A stretch of 64,000 nt of DNA. It comes from Kribbella kalugense. Its GTDB lineage: Bacteria > Actinomycetota > Actinomycetes > Propionibacteriales > Kribbellaceae. Shown here one piece after another: positions 33,219-41,907 of the stretch. Location of the stretch: contig NZ_SODF01000002.1 of the NCBI RefSeq assembly GCF_004365875.1, positions 1,612,001 to 1,676,000 of the forward strand, read 5' to 3'. Numbering within the stretch: position 1 is the stretch's first letter; every line of letters begins with the position of its first letter. A program made the translations under genes and the position numbers. The notes under the pieces are model-generated. The model was not told the origin of the DNA and searched no databases. It was given only the letters and a program-made list of their open reading frames with translations.

Positions 33219-34085
33219 ATGAACGCGACTAGCGTCGACGAGGAGTTCAACCCGTCGGTGCACGTGTATGAACCGCACAAGGTCGGCTTACCGGCACTGC
33301 GTCCGTACTTCAAGGCGCTGTGGCAGCGACGGGAGTTCGCGGCCGAGATGTCCCGGACGAACATCCGGGCGGCCAACACGAACACCTTCTTCGGCCAGGT
33401 GTGGCTGGTGCTGAACCCACTGCTGCTGGCCCTGGTGTACTACCTGCTGACCGACATCATCGCCGGCGGGGGCGCGAAGGTGGGCGCGGCGGAGCGGTTC
33501 GCTCACATGTGCGCCGGCCTGTTCGCCTTCTACTACTTCTCCGGTGCGATGACGGCCGGCGCGGCCAGCGTGGTCGGCGGCGGCAAGCTGCTGATGAACC
33601 AGTCGTTCCCGCGGATGCTGCTGCCGCTGTCCGCGGTTCGGACAGCGTTCTTCCGCTTCCTGCCGACGCTGGTCGTGTACCTCGGGATCCACATGGTCAT
33701 GCGTCAGAAGCTGCACTGGCAGATGTTGCTCGCGCCGGCGTTCCTGATCATGCTGACCTTCTTCGCCGCCGGCATGGGCATGATCTTCGCCGCGCTGCAG
33801 GTGTACTTCCGCGACACCACCAGCTTCCTGCCGTACTTCGTCCGGATCTGGCTCTACATGTCGCCGGTGCTGTGGTTCGCCGAGCAGGCGCCGCCGAAGT
33901 TCAAGGGCTTCATCCAGTACAACCCGCTCTACCCGCTCCTGGGCGGCTGGGCCGACCTGCTGGTCAAGGGTGCGATTCCGAAGTGGCAGATGTGGGCCGG
34001 CGGTGGGTTCTGGGCGATTCTTGCCTTCGTGGTCGGTTCGTTGTTCTTCATGTCGAGGGAGCGTGAGTTCGTTGTCCGTCTCTGA
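33219..34085 (+). CDS. wzm: ABC-2 type polysaccharide export permease (Wzm/TagG-like)
   Basis: Membrane half of an exporter that carries a lipid-linked glycopolymer across the cytoplasmic membrane. It has 288 residues with about six transmembrane helices; the cytosolic N-terminal amphipathic part ends in FFGQVWLVLNPLLLALVYYLLT, typical of Wzm/TagG. The late motif LYMSPVLWFAEQAPPKFKGFIQYNPLYPLL is the family signature before the last helix. It is the first gene of a 16-kb operon, with GAGAGAGG before ATG 33219. The ATPase gene overlaps its 3' end by 23 bp. Confidence 0.92.
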   Translation: MNATSVDEEFNPSVHVYEPHKVGLPALRPYFKALWQRREFAAEMSRTNIRAANTNTFFGQVWLVLNPLLLALVYYLLTDIIAGGGAKVGAAERFAHMCAGLFAFYYFSGAMTAGAASVVGGGKLLMNQSFPRMLLPLSAVRTAFFRFLPTLVVYLGIHMVMRQKLHWQMLLAPAFLIMLTFFAAGMGMIFAALQVYFRDTTSFLPYFVRIWLYMSPVLWFAEQAPPKFKGFIQYNPLYPLLGGWADLLVKGAIPKWQMWAGGGFWAILAFVVGSLFFMSREREFVVRL

Positions 34086-34890
34086 GACCGAGAAGAAGCC
34101 GATGCAGAAGAGCACGTCGAACGTTCCGGCCGTCAAGGTGCAGGACGTGTCCATCACCTACCGGACCACGTTCGAGCGAGTGCCGACCTTCAAGAGCGCG
34201 CTGGTCCGGTTCGGCCGCGGCGAGCGGGCGGTCCGCGAGGTCAAGGCCGTCCAGAACGTCTCGTTCGACGTCAACCACGGCACCACGATCGGCATCATCG
34301 GCGCGAACGGCGCCGGCAAGTCGACGCTGATGCGTGCGGTGGCCGGCATCCTGCCGCCGACCTCGGGCCGGATCGAGGTGCACGGCCGGGTCTCCACGCT
34401 GCTGTCGCTGGGTGTCGGCTTCAACGCCGCCCTGTCCGGCAAGGAGAACGTGATCCTCGGTGGACTCGCGGCGGGCCTGAGCCGCAAGGTGATCGAGGAG
34501 CGGTACGAGGAGATCTCCGAGTTCGCCGAGCTCGGTGACTTCATGGAGATGCCGATGCGGACGTACTCGTCCGGCATGTTCAGCCGGCTGGCGTTCTCCG
34601 TCGCGGTGCACATGGACCCGGACATCCTGCTGATCGACGAGGCGCTGTCCGCCGGTGACGCGTCGTTCAAGAGCAAGGCCGCGGCCAAGATGGGCGAGCT
34701 GGTCACGAACAGCCGGACCATGTTCCTGGTCAGCCACGCGATGAGCAGTGTCCGCGAGATGTGCAACGACTGCATCTGGTTGCACAAGGGCAAGCTGATG
34801 ATGCGTGGCGAGCCCAACGAGGTCATCCAGGCCTACACGAAGTTCCTGCAGGTCGGCGAAGCGGAATCCGTCTCACTCGAGGACCTCTGA
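34063..34890 (+). CDS. wzt: ABC transporter ATP-binding protein for polysaccharide export (Wzt/TagH-like)
   Basis: A 275-residue ATPase that powers the Wzm-type permease. Walker A is GANGAGKST. The signature motif is the Wzt-type YSSGMFSRLAFSVAVHMDPDILLIDE, which includes Walker B. The switch His is in FLVSHA. It lacks the C-terminal carbohydrate-binding domain of E. coli O9a Wzt, so chain termination is not read by this protein. GTG 34063 with CGAGGGA upstream is used; ATG 34102 is an alternative. It is followed 3 bp later by a glycosyltransferase gene. Confidence 0.93.
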   Translation: MSSLSVSETEKKPMQKSTSNVPAVKVQDVSITYRTTFERVPTFKSALVRFGRGERAVREVKAVQNVSFDVNHGTTIGIIGANGAGKSTLMRAVAGILPPTSGRIEVHGRVSTLLSLGVGFNAALSGKENVILGGLAAGLSRKVIEERYEEISEFAELGDFMEMPMRTYSSGMFSRLAFSVAVHMDPDILLIDEALSAGDASFKSKAAAKMGELVTNSRTMFLVSHAMSSVREMCNDCIWLHKGKLMMRGEPNEVIQAYTKFLQVGEAESVSLEDL

Positions 34891-34893
34891 CCA

Positions 34894-35988
34894 ATGTCAC
34901 GCAGCACGGCGCCGGACGTGGGGATCATCACGACCGGTCACGACGTCGCCGACGCGCGCCTGCACAAGATCACCGCGGCCCTGCAGCACCGCGACCTCCG
35001 GGTCGAGCTGTGGGGTCTCGGTGATGCTGACGGCGGTCCCGCGGGCGCGGTCGTGCACGCCGGGCCGCGCGGCAACCTGGTGCAGCGGCTGGCCCGCAGC
35101 GTCGTACTGCCGTGGCGGACCAAGGCCAAGGTGGTGATGACGGTCGACCCGGACATGATCCCGGTCGCCCGCCTCGTCACGGCCATCCGGCGCCGCAAGC
35201 TGGTCGTCGACGTCCACGAGGACTACGAGCGGTTGCTTGCCGACCGTGCCTGGGCCAAAGGTCCGGCCGGTCTGCCGGCCCGGCTGATCGTCCGCGCCGG
35301 GTCGAAGCTGGCCGCCGGCGCCGACCTGACCGTGGTCGCCGACTCGCACCTGGCACCGCACGAGGCGAAACACCGCCTCGTGGTGCAGAACCTTCCCGAC
35401 CACGGCTTCCTGGCCCCGTCACCGCCTGAGGGTGCGCCGCGTGCTGTGTACGTCGGTGATCTCCGGGTCAGCCGTGGACTCTTCGACATGGTCGAGACCG
35501 TCGCCAGTGCGCCGGAGTGGTCTCTCGACCTGGTCGGCCCGGTCGCGCCGTCGGACCGGGACCGGCTCGAGGCCCGGATCGCCGAGCCCGATCTGGCCGG
35601 CCGGGTCCGGCTGCACGGGCGCCAGCCACCTGCGGACGCCTGGCGGATCGCACAGGGTGCCTGGGCGAGCCTGGCCATGCTGCAGCCGACGCCTGCGTTC
35701 ATCGAGGCGATGCCGTCCAAGATCTACGAGTACCTCGCCAGCGGTCTTCCCGTGCTGTCCACCCGGCTGCCCCGGCAGACCCGGGTGATCGAGGAGTCCG
35801 GTGGCGGAGTCCTGGTGGACTCGGTGGCGGAGGCCGCCGAGACCCTGCGCCGCTGGTCCGCGGACCCCGGTGAGCTGGAGAAGTTGCACGACCACGCGCT
35901 GCAGTGGGCGGCGGAGCACCTGCCGACTAACACGCCGTACGACGACCTGGCCGACGCGATTCTCAATTTGCTAAAGGGAAGTGCATGA
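34894..35988 (+). CDS. Glycosyltransferase (GT4-like)
   Basis: A 364-residue GT-B fold enzyme. The N-terminal Rossmann half has VGIITTGHDVADARLHKITAAL and VVMTVDPDMIPVARL. The donor-binding half has AVYVGDLRVSRGLFDMVE and PSKIYEYLASGLPVLSTRLP, the retaining GT4 pattern with the Glu of an E(x7)E-like region. It would add a sugar to the growing polymer on the cytosolic side. Donor and linkage cannot be told. ATG 34894 follows the wzt stop by 3 bp, and its stop overlaps the next start. Confidence 0.85.
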   Translation: MSRSTAPDVGIITTGHDVADARLHKITAALQHRDLRVELWGLGDADGGPAGAVVHAGPRGNLVQRLARSVVLPWRTKAKVVMTVDPDMIPVARLVTAIRRRKLVVDVHEDYERLLADRAWAKGPAGLPARLIVRAGSKLAAGADLTVVADSHLAPHEAKHRLVVQNLPDHGFLAPSPPEGAPRAVYVGDLRVSRGLFDMVETVASAPEWSLDLVGPVAPSDRDRLEARIAEPDLAGRVRLHGRQPPADAWRIAQGAWASLAMLQPTPAFIEAMPSKIYEYLASGLPVLSTRLPRQTRVIEESGGGVLVDSVAEAAETLRRWSADPGELEKLHDHALQWAAEHLPTNTPYDDLADAILNLLKGSA

Positions 35989-37307
35989 CCGACCGCCCAC
36001 ATCTGTTGTACGTCGCCTGGGGCTTTCCGCCCTGCCGAGGCGGCGGTGTCTACCGGGCACTGGCCACGGCCAACCGGTTCGCCGCGCTCGGCTGGAAGGT
36101 GACCGTGCTGACGGCCGACCGCGACACGTTCTTCCGGTTCACCGGTGCGGACCTGACTCTCGAGGAGCGGGTCGACCCGTCCGTCGAGGTCGTCCGGGTC
36201 CCGTTCGAGTGGCCGATCCTGGAAGCCGACCTGCGCAAGTGGTCCAAGCGCCGGGCGCAGAACCCGAAGCTGTGGAGCAAGTGGCGCACCAAGCAGGACC
36301 AGATCCCGTTCCCGGAAACCGGGTACGGGCCCTGGCGCTCGGTGATCGAGAAGGCCGCGGAGCAGATCCACAAGGCCAACAAGGTCGACCTGACCGTCGC
36401 CACCGCGAACCCACATGTCGCGTTCACCGCGGCGTACCACCTGCACAAGAAGTTCCAGGTGCCGTACGTGATGGACTACCGCGACGCGTGGCTGCTGGAC
36501 GTGTTCACCGGTGACCGGCTGCACGAGCCGAACAGCCGCGCGGCCAAGTGGGAGAAGAAGCTGGTCGAGTCCGCTCGCGAGGTCTGGTTCGTGAACGACC
36601 CGATCAAGGAGTGGCACGAGAAGCTCTACCCGGCCCAGGCGTCGCGGATGCACACGGTCGCGAACGGTTTCGACCCGGACCTGGTCCCGGACACCGCCGA
36701 CCGCGGCGCCGTCACCGACCGGCCGCTGGTCTTCGGGTACGTCGGGACCGTGTCGCCGAAGGTGCCGCTGGCCGACTTCGTCGAGGGCTGGAAGCTGGCC
36801 AGGGAGCAGTCCGAGGAGATGGCCGGCGCGAAGGCCAAGATCCACGGCTACCTCGGGTACTACGCACAGCCGCGGGCGGACATGCTCGCGACGATCAACA
36901 GCGCGGCAGAGGCCGGGGTCAGCTACGAGGGCCCGGTCGGCAAGGCGGAGATCGCCAAGGCGTACGACGAGTTCGACGCCCAGCTGCTGATGCTGGGCAA
37001 GGGCCGGTACGTGACCAGCGGCAAGGTGTTCGAGTACCTGGCGACCGGGTTGCCGGTCGTGTCGGTGCACGACCCGGAGAACGCGGCCTCCGACGTACTG
37101 CGGGGTCATCCCCTCTGGTTCCCGGTGTCGGAGGTGACTCCGGAGGCGATCGCGGCCGCGCTGATCGAGGCGGCGCACGCGGCCCGGACCGCGGACGAGG
37201 GCATCCGGGCGAAGGCCCGCGAGTTCGGTGCGTCGTACCGGCGTGATCTGCAGCTGGATCCGCGGATCGAGTCGCTGGCTGCGTCTGTGAAGGAGGTCGC
37301 GGCATGA
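35985..37307 (+). CDS. Glycosyltransferase (GT4-like, WbuB-type N-terminus)
   Basis: A 440-residue GT-B enzyme starting LLYVAWGFPPCRGGGVYRAL, typical of GT4 enzymes with a Gly-rich acceptor loop. The C-terminal half includes PLVFGYVGTVSPKVPLADF and SGKVFEYLATGLPVVSVHDPENAA, the nucleotide-sugar binding site. It has a longer N-terminal domain than the previous enzyme. Co-translation is implied by the 4-bp ATGA overlaps on both sides. Substrate is unknown. Confidence 0.88.
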   Translation: MTDRPHLLYVAWGFPPCRGGGVYRALATANRFAALGWKVTVLTADRDTFFRFTGADLTLEERVDPSVEVVRVPFEWPILEADLRKWSKRRAQNPKLWSKWRTKQDQIPFPETGYGPWRSVIEKAAEQIHKANKVDLTVATANPHVAFTAAYHLHKKFQVPYVMDYRDAWLLDVFTGDRLHEPNSRAAKWEKKLVESAREVWFVNDPIKEWHEKLYPAQASRMHTVANGFDPDLVPDTADRGAVTDRPLVFGYVGTVSPKVPLADFVEGWKLAREQSEEMAGAKAKIHGYLGYYAQPRADMLATINSAAEAGVSYEGPVGKAEIAKAYDEFDAQLLMLGKGRYVTSGKVFEYLATGLPVVSVHDPENAASDVLRGHPLWFPVSEVTPEAIAAALIEAAHAARTADEGIRAKAREFGASYRRDLQLDPRIESLAASVKEVAA

Positions 37308-38014
37308 ACACCGTCGTACTGCTGTCCACGCGGCGGCTTCCCCCGACGTACTTCGACCAGGTCCGTGAGGATCTTGGTGACCCGAACATCACGATCGACG
37401 TGGTCGGCTGGGTAGCTCCGTCCGCGTGGGTGGCCGACAAGGTCAACTCGTTCACGCTGATCGGCCCCGGCCGGATGCCGGCACAGCCGGCCCCTGAGCC
37501 CGAGCCGGTGGTGGAGCCGTCGGATGAGGCCCCGGACGCCGTCATCGCGCCAGAGGCTGTCGCCGACCCAGAAACCGTCGTTGCGGACGAGGCGGAGGTC
37601 GCCCCGGCTGCCGCGCAGGTTGCTGAAGCCGCGCCCGCACCGAAGCCTGCGCCGAAGCCTCGGCCCACTGGTGCGAAGCGCGTCGTCAAGGCGGTCGAGT
37701 GGCGGGCTCGTAAGGCCCGCAAGATCGCCGGGCGGATGTTGCCCAAGGCAATCAAGACCTCGGCGCCGGTGAAGTTCCTGCGCGGCCAGCGGGCGTCCAG
37801 CGATCTCGGGAAGACGTACTGGGAGCGCGTGCTCAGCCGCCGCGACGTACTGGCGACCATCGACAAGGCCGACGTGGTCGTGGCGCTGGATGCGGGTGCG
37901 ATCTGGGCCGGCTGGAACCTCGGCCAGCAGAAGGCGAGCACCCCGGTGGTGCTCGGGCTGCCGGCCGCCCGCCGCGAGTTCGACCAGCTGAAGGCCCCTG
38001 TAGGTAATGGGTGA
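37304..38014 (+). CDS. Hypothetical protein of the polysaccharide operon with a Pro/Ala/Glu-rich linker
   Basis: A 236-residue protein I do not recognise. Residues 1-60 are Rossmann-like (VVLLSTRRLPPTYFDQVREDLGD). Residues 62-125 are a low-complexity Pro/Ala/Glu/Val linker, then comes a very basic stretch (KRVVKAVEWRARKARKIAG). Residues 165-225 (YWERVLSRRDVLATIDKADVVVALDAGAIWAGW) again look like an alpha/beta domain. It could be a split or reduced glycosyltransferase, or an organiser of the assembly complex. It has an AAGGAGG site and 4- and 8-bp overlaps with its neighbours. Confidence 0.7.
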   Translation: MNTVVLLSTRRLPPTYFDQVREDLGDPNITIDVVGWVAPSAWVADKVNSFTLIGPGRMPAQPAPEPEPVVEPSDEAPDAVIAPEAVADPETVVADEAEVAPAAAQVAEAAPAPKPAPKPRPTGAKRVVKAVEWRARKARKIAGRMLPKAIKTSAPVKFLRGQRASSDLGKTYWERVLSRRDVLATIDKADVVVALDAGAIWAGWNLGQQKASTPVVLGLPAARREFDQLKAPVGNG

Positions 38015-39206
38015 AACGATGACGGTGACGCGTTCGATTCGCGAGCACCTGCCGGCGCCATTGGCCCGGACCGCGGGAGCGGTCCGGCGGCGCCTGCGTG
38101 GCTTGCGGTACTCGTTCGCGCAGCTGCCGGCGTTCCCGCCGGTCGCGACGACGCCGGTGCGGATGCTGGTCGGTCCGACCAACTCCGCCGGTCAGGGCCA
38201 TGCCTGGGCTCGGGCCGCCAAGACCGTCGAAGGCGTCGACGCCGTCTCGTTCACGATGCACCGCAAGGGCCGGTTCGAGTTCGCCGAGGACTACGGCGTA
38301 CCGCTGGCCTGGTTCGGCCAGCCTCGCTGGCAGCGTGCGCAGGAGCGGTACATCCTGACCAACTGCACGCATGTGATGGTCGAGTCGTTGCGACCGATCT
38401 TCGGTGCCCGCGGTTATCCGGACGCGGGCGCTGACATCGCGGCGATGGTCGACAAGGGCATCGACGTCGCACTGGTTTTCCACGGCTCCGACATTCGCCT
38501 GCCCAGCCGGCACGCGAAGCGCGAGCGCTGGTCGCCGTTCACCCCGGGTGACGAGCTGACCGAGCGCCTGGAGCAGCAGGCCCGCCTGCACGCCGAGCTG
38601 GTCGAGTCGCTCGGACTGCCGGTGTTCGTGTCCACCGTTGACCTGCTGGACGACGTACCGGATGCCAAGTGGCTCCCGGTTGCGATCGATCCGGCGCCCT
38701 GGCAGCAGGCCGCCCGGCCGCTGTTCAGCCAGGACAAGCCCGTCGTCGCGCACGTTCCGTCGAACGCGAAACTCAAGGGCACCGAGGAGATCGACGCTGT
38801 CCTCACCCGGCTGCACGACACCGGCCAGATCGAGTACCGGCGGATCACCGGCGTACCGCACGCCGGCATGCCGGCGGTCATCGGCGACGCAGACATCGTT
38901 GTCGACCAACTCCGGATCGGCCTGTACGGCGTGGCGGCCGCGGAAGCACTCGCGGCCGGGCGGATCGTCGTTTCGTACGTCGGTGACGCGGTGCGCCAGC
39001 GGGTGCGTAGTCTGGCCGGGCGAGAGGTGCCGATCGTGGAGGCGGATCCCGACACCCTGGGTGACGTCGTCACCGGCCTGATCGCCGAACGTGGCGCCGC
39101 CGCCGAGCGGGCGGCCGCAGGCCCCGGTTTCGTCACGGAGCTGCACGACGGACGCCGCTCGGCCGAAGTACTCAAGAACTGGCTCATTTCGAAGGAGACC
39201 CTGTGA
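38007..39206 (+). CDS. Glycosyltransferase-like protein, stand-alone form of the module fused at 45497-48142
   Basis: A 399-residue GT-B-like protein. Residues from about 50 onward, beginning MLVGPTNSAGQGHAWARA, align with the second half of the fused protein at 45497-48142 (GPVNSAGQAWLWATA). Shared landmarks are FHGSDIRLPSRH, WSPF, GVPHAG, DADIVVDQ and YGVAAAEALAAGRIV. The DIVVDQ...G.YG...EALA.GR segment is the donor-site pattern of GT4-type enzymes. An in-frame ATG at 38019 is an alternative start. Substrate is unknown. Confidence 0.8.
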   Translation: MGETMTVTRSIREHLPAPLARTAGAVRRRLRGLRYSFAQLPAFPPVATTPVRMLVGPTNSAGQGHAWARAAKTVEGVDAVSFTMHRKGRFEFAEDYGVPLAWFGQPRWQRAQERYILTNCTHVMVESLRPIFGARGYPDAGADIAAMVDKGIDVALVFHGSDIRLPSRHAKRERWSPFTPGDELTERLEQQARLHAELVESLGLPVFVSTVDLLDDVPDAKWLPVAIDPAPWQQAARPLFSQDKPVVAHVPSNAKLKGTEEIDAVLTRLHDTGQIEYRRITGVPHAGMPAVIGDADIVVDQLRIGLYGVAAAEALAAGRIVVSYVGDAVRQRVRSLAGREVPIVEADPDTLGDVVTGLIAERGAAAERAAAGPGFVTELHDGRRSAEVLKNWLISKETL

Positions 39207-39814
39207 CGTCCCGCATCGCGCCGTCCGCCGACGTCGACGACAGCGCCGAGATCGGCGACGGTTCGTCGGTCTGGCACCTGGCCCAGATCCGCGAGAAAGC
39301 GGTCCTCGGCAAGAACTGCATCGTCGGCCGTGGCGCCTACGTCGGGACCGGGGTCCGGATGGGCGACAACTGCAAGATCCAGAACTACGCGCTGGTGTAC
39401 GAGCCCGCGTCCCTCGAGGACGGCGTGTTCATCGGCCCGGCCGTAGTACTGACCAACGACTACTTCCCGCGCGCGGTGAACCCGGACGGTTCGCCGAAGA
39501 GCGGGCACGACTGGGAACCGGTCGGGGTGACGATGAAGGAAGGCTGCTCGCTCGGTGCGCGCAGCGTCTGTGTCGCCCCGGTCACGATCGGACGCTGGGC
39601 GACCGTCGCCGCCGGTGCGGTGGTCACCAAGGACGTGCCAGACTTCGCGCTGGTCGCCGGGGTTCCGGCTCGTCGGCTCAAATGGGTCGGCAAGGCGGGG
39701 GTCCCGCTGCTCGACGTCGGGAACGGCGAGTGGAAGTGCCCGAACACGGGCGAGATGTACATCGAAACCGACGGACGGCTGCGGCCGGCCGGTGAAGCAA
39801 CGGAGGAGAACTGA
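39203..39814 (+). CDS. Hexapeptide N-acetyltransferase (WbpD/WlbB-like)
   Basis: A 203-residue left-handed beta-helix acetyltransferase. It matches enzymes that N-acetylate the 3-amino group of UDP-GlcNAc3NA in UDP-ManNAc3NAcA synthesis. Repeating hexapeptide turns are seen across residues 1-160 (IAPSADVDDSAEIGDGSSVW, IGPAVVLTNDYFPRA, SVCVAPVTIGRWATVAAGAVVTKDVPDF). VAGVPARRLKWVGKAG ends the domain. GTG 39203 overlaps the preceding stop (GTGA). It lies next to the aminotransferase that would make its substrate. Confidence 0.85.
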   Translation: MTSRIAPSADVDDSAEIGDGSSVWHLAQIREKAVLGKNCIVGRGAYVGTGVRMGDNCKIQNYALVYEPASLEDGVFIGPAVVLTNDYFPRAVNPDGSPKSGHDWEPVGVTMKEGCSLGARSVCVAPVTIGRWATVAAGAVVTKDVPDFALVAGVPARRLKWVGKAGVPLLDVGNGEWKCPNTGEMYIETDGRLRPAGEATEEN

Positions 39815-40902
39815 TGGTGCAGCCGATTCCGGCCGCGAAGCCGATCATCGGGAAGGAGGAGCGCGAGGCTGTCGACCGTGTCATGCAGTCCGGCATGCTC
39901 GCCCAGGGTCCTGAGGTGGCGGCGTTCGAGCAGGAGTTCGGCGCAGCGCTGGTCTCCGGCCGTGCGTGCGTCGCGACGAACTCGGGCACGTCGGGTCTCC
40001 ACCTCGGCCTGCTGGCCGCGGGCGTCGGACCGGGTGACGAGGTCATCGTCCCGTCCTTCACCTTCGCCGCGACCGCGAACAGCGTCGCGCTGACCGGCGC
40101 GACCCCGGTGTTCGTCGACATCGAGCCGACGTACTTCTGCCTGGACCCGGTCGCGGTCGAGGCCGCGATCACCGAGAAGACCAAGGCCGTCATGCCGGTG
40201 CACCTGTTCGGTCACCCGGCCAACATGACCGCCCTGCAGGCCATTGCTGACAAGCACGGCATCCAGATCTACGAGGACGCCGCGCAGGCGCACGGCGCGA
40301 CCTGGAACGGTGCCCCGGTCGGCACCTTCGGCGAGTTCGCGATGTTCAGCCTGTACCCGACCAAGAACATGACGTCCGGTGAGGGCGGCATGAACTCGGT
40401 CGCGAACGCCGACCTCGAGCGCCGGATGCGGCTGTTCCGCAACCAGGGCATGCTCAAGCAGTACGAGAACGAGGTCGTCGGCCTGAACAACCGGATGACC
40501 GACCTGCACGCCGCCATCGGTCGCGTGCAGCTGACCAAGGTCGGCGGCTGGACCAAGCAGCGGCAGGAGAACGCGGCCTTCCTGGACGCGAACCTGGCCG
40601 GTGTCGGCATCCCGGCCGTGGCCGCCGAGGCGAGCCACGTGTACCACCAGTACACGATCCGGGTGACCGAGGACCGCGACGGCTTCGCCAACGCGCTGCG
40701 GACCGAGTACGGCGTCGGCTGCGGCGTCTACTACCCGATCCCGAACCACCGGCTCCCGTCGTTCAAGCGTGAGCTGGACCTGCCGGAGACCGAGAAGGCC
40801 GCGGCCGAGGTGCTCTCGCTGCCGGTCCACCCCTCGCTGTCCGAGGACGACCTGAACCGGATCGTGGCCGCGGTCAACACCGTGTCGAAGGCTGGTGCGT
40901 GA
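39814..40902 (+). CDS. DegT/DnrJ/EryC1/StrS aminotransferase (WbpE/WlbC-like)
   Basis: A 362-residue PLP-dependent sugar aminotransferase, expected to aminate C3 of the 3-keto sugar nucleotide using glutamate. ATNSGTSGLHLGLLA binds the phosphate, and IYEDAAQAHGA holds the PLP-contacting Asp. The Schiff-base Lys is in SLYPTKNMTSGEGGM, and RNQGMLKQYENEVVGLNNRMTDLHAAIG is the family's helical cap. ATG 39814 overlaps the previous TGA by one base, with CGGAGGAGAA upstream. Confidence 0.92.
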   Translation: MVQPIPAAKPIIGKEEREAVDRVMQSGMLAQGPEVAAFEQEFGAALVSGRACVATNSGTSGLHLGLLAAGVGPGDEVIVPSFTFAATANSVALTGATPVFVDIEPTYFCLDPVAVEAAITEKTKAVMPVHLFGHPANMTALQAIADKHGIQIYEDAAQAHGATWNGAPVGTFGEFAMFSLYPTKNMTSGEGGMNSVANADLERRMRLFRNQGMLKQYENEVVGLNNRMTDLHAAIGRVQLTKVGGWTKQRQENAAFLDANLAGVGIPAVAAEASHVYHQYTIRVTEDRDGFANALRTEYGVGCGVYYPIPNHRLPSFKRELDLPETEKAAAEVLSLPVHPSLSEDDLNRIVAAVNTVSKAGA

Positions 40903-40903
40903 G

Positions 40904-41905
40904 ATGGCGAACCTGCGTGCGGGCCTGATCGGCCTGGGCATGATGGGACGGCACCACGCTCGCGTGCTGGCCTCCCTCGACGGCGTCGACCTGGTCGCGG
41001 TCGCGGACCCGGGCGGTGACAAGTTCGGCGTGGCCAGCGGTCGTCCGGTGCACGAGACGATCGAGCAGCTGATCGCCGAGAAGCTCGACTACTGCATGGT
41101 CGCCGTACCGACGCAGTACCACGCCGAGATCGCGAAGTCGCTGGCCGAGGCCGGCGTACACGCGATGATCGAGAAGCCGCTGGCCGGCTCCTCGGCCGAG
41201 GCGACCGAGATCGCGAAGGCGTTCGAGGCGGCCGGTCTGGTCGGCGCGGTCGGTCACATCGAGCGGTACAACCCGGCCCTGCAGGCGCTGCGGGTCCGCC
41301 TCGAGGCCGGCGAGCTGGGCGACATCTACCAGATCACGACCCGTCGTCAGGGCCCGTTCCCGGCCCGGATCGCCGACGTCGGCGTCGTCCTCGACCTGGC
41401 TACGCACGACATCGACCTGACCGCGTGGGTGACGCAGTCGCCGTTCGTCACGGTGGCCGCGCAGAGCGCGCACAAGTCGGGCCGGCAGTACGAGGACCTG
41501 ATCGCCGTCACCGGCAAGCTGGCCGACGGCACTGTCACCAGCCATCTGGTCAACTGGCTGTCCCCGATGAAGGAGCGGCTCACCGTCGTCACCGGTGAGA
41601 AGGGCGCCTTCATCGCCGACACCCTGACCGCCGACCTGACCTTCCACGCGAACGGCACCGTCGTCACGGCGTGGGACGACGTCGCGCACTTCCGCGGTGT
41701 CAGCGAGGGCGACATGGTCCGGTACGCGATCAGCAAGCCGGAGCCGCTGCGCACCGAGCACGAGTCGTTCCGCGACGCGGTGCTCGGCAAGGAGGCCGAC
41801 ATCGTCACGCTGCAGCAGGGTCTGACCACCGTCAAGGTGGCCGAGGCCGTGCTCCAGTCGGCCGCCGAGGCACGCACCGTCACCATCGTCGGGGAGTCCC
41901 TGTAG
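40904..41905 (+). CDS. Gfo/Idh/MocA oxidoreductase (WbpB/WlbA-like 3-dehydrogenase)
   Basis: A 333-residue NAD-dependent sugar-nucleotide oxidoreductase, expected to oxidise C3 of UDP-GlcNAcA. The Rossmann motif is AGLIGLGMMGRHHARVL. IEKPLAGSSAEATEI holds the EKP motif, and GHIERYNPALQAL and DLATHDIDL (catalytic His/Asp) are present. ATG 40904 starts 2 bp after the aminotransferase stop; GTG 40895 is possible. In the WbpB/WbpE pair the dehydrogenase and aminotransferase recycle NAD through 2-oxoglutarate, consistent with their adjacency. Confidence 0.9.
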   Translation: MANLRAGLIGLGMMGRHHARVLASLDGVDLVAVADPGGDKFGVASGRPVHETIEQLIAEKLDYCMVAVPTQYHAEIAKSLAEAGVHAMIEKPLAGSSAEATEIAKAFEAAGLVGAVGHIERYNPALQALRVRLEAGELGDIYQITTRRQGPFPARIADVGVVLDLATHDIDLTAWVTQSPFVTVAAQSAHKSGRQYEDLIAVTGKLADGTVTSHLVNWLSPMKERLTVVTGEKGAFIADTLTADLTFHANGTVVTAWDDVAHFRGVSEGDMVRYAISKPEPLRTEHESFRDAVLGKEADIVTLQQGLTTVKVAEAVLQSAAEARTVTIVGESL

Positions 41906-41907
41906 TC

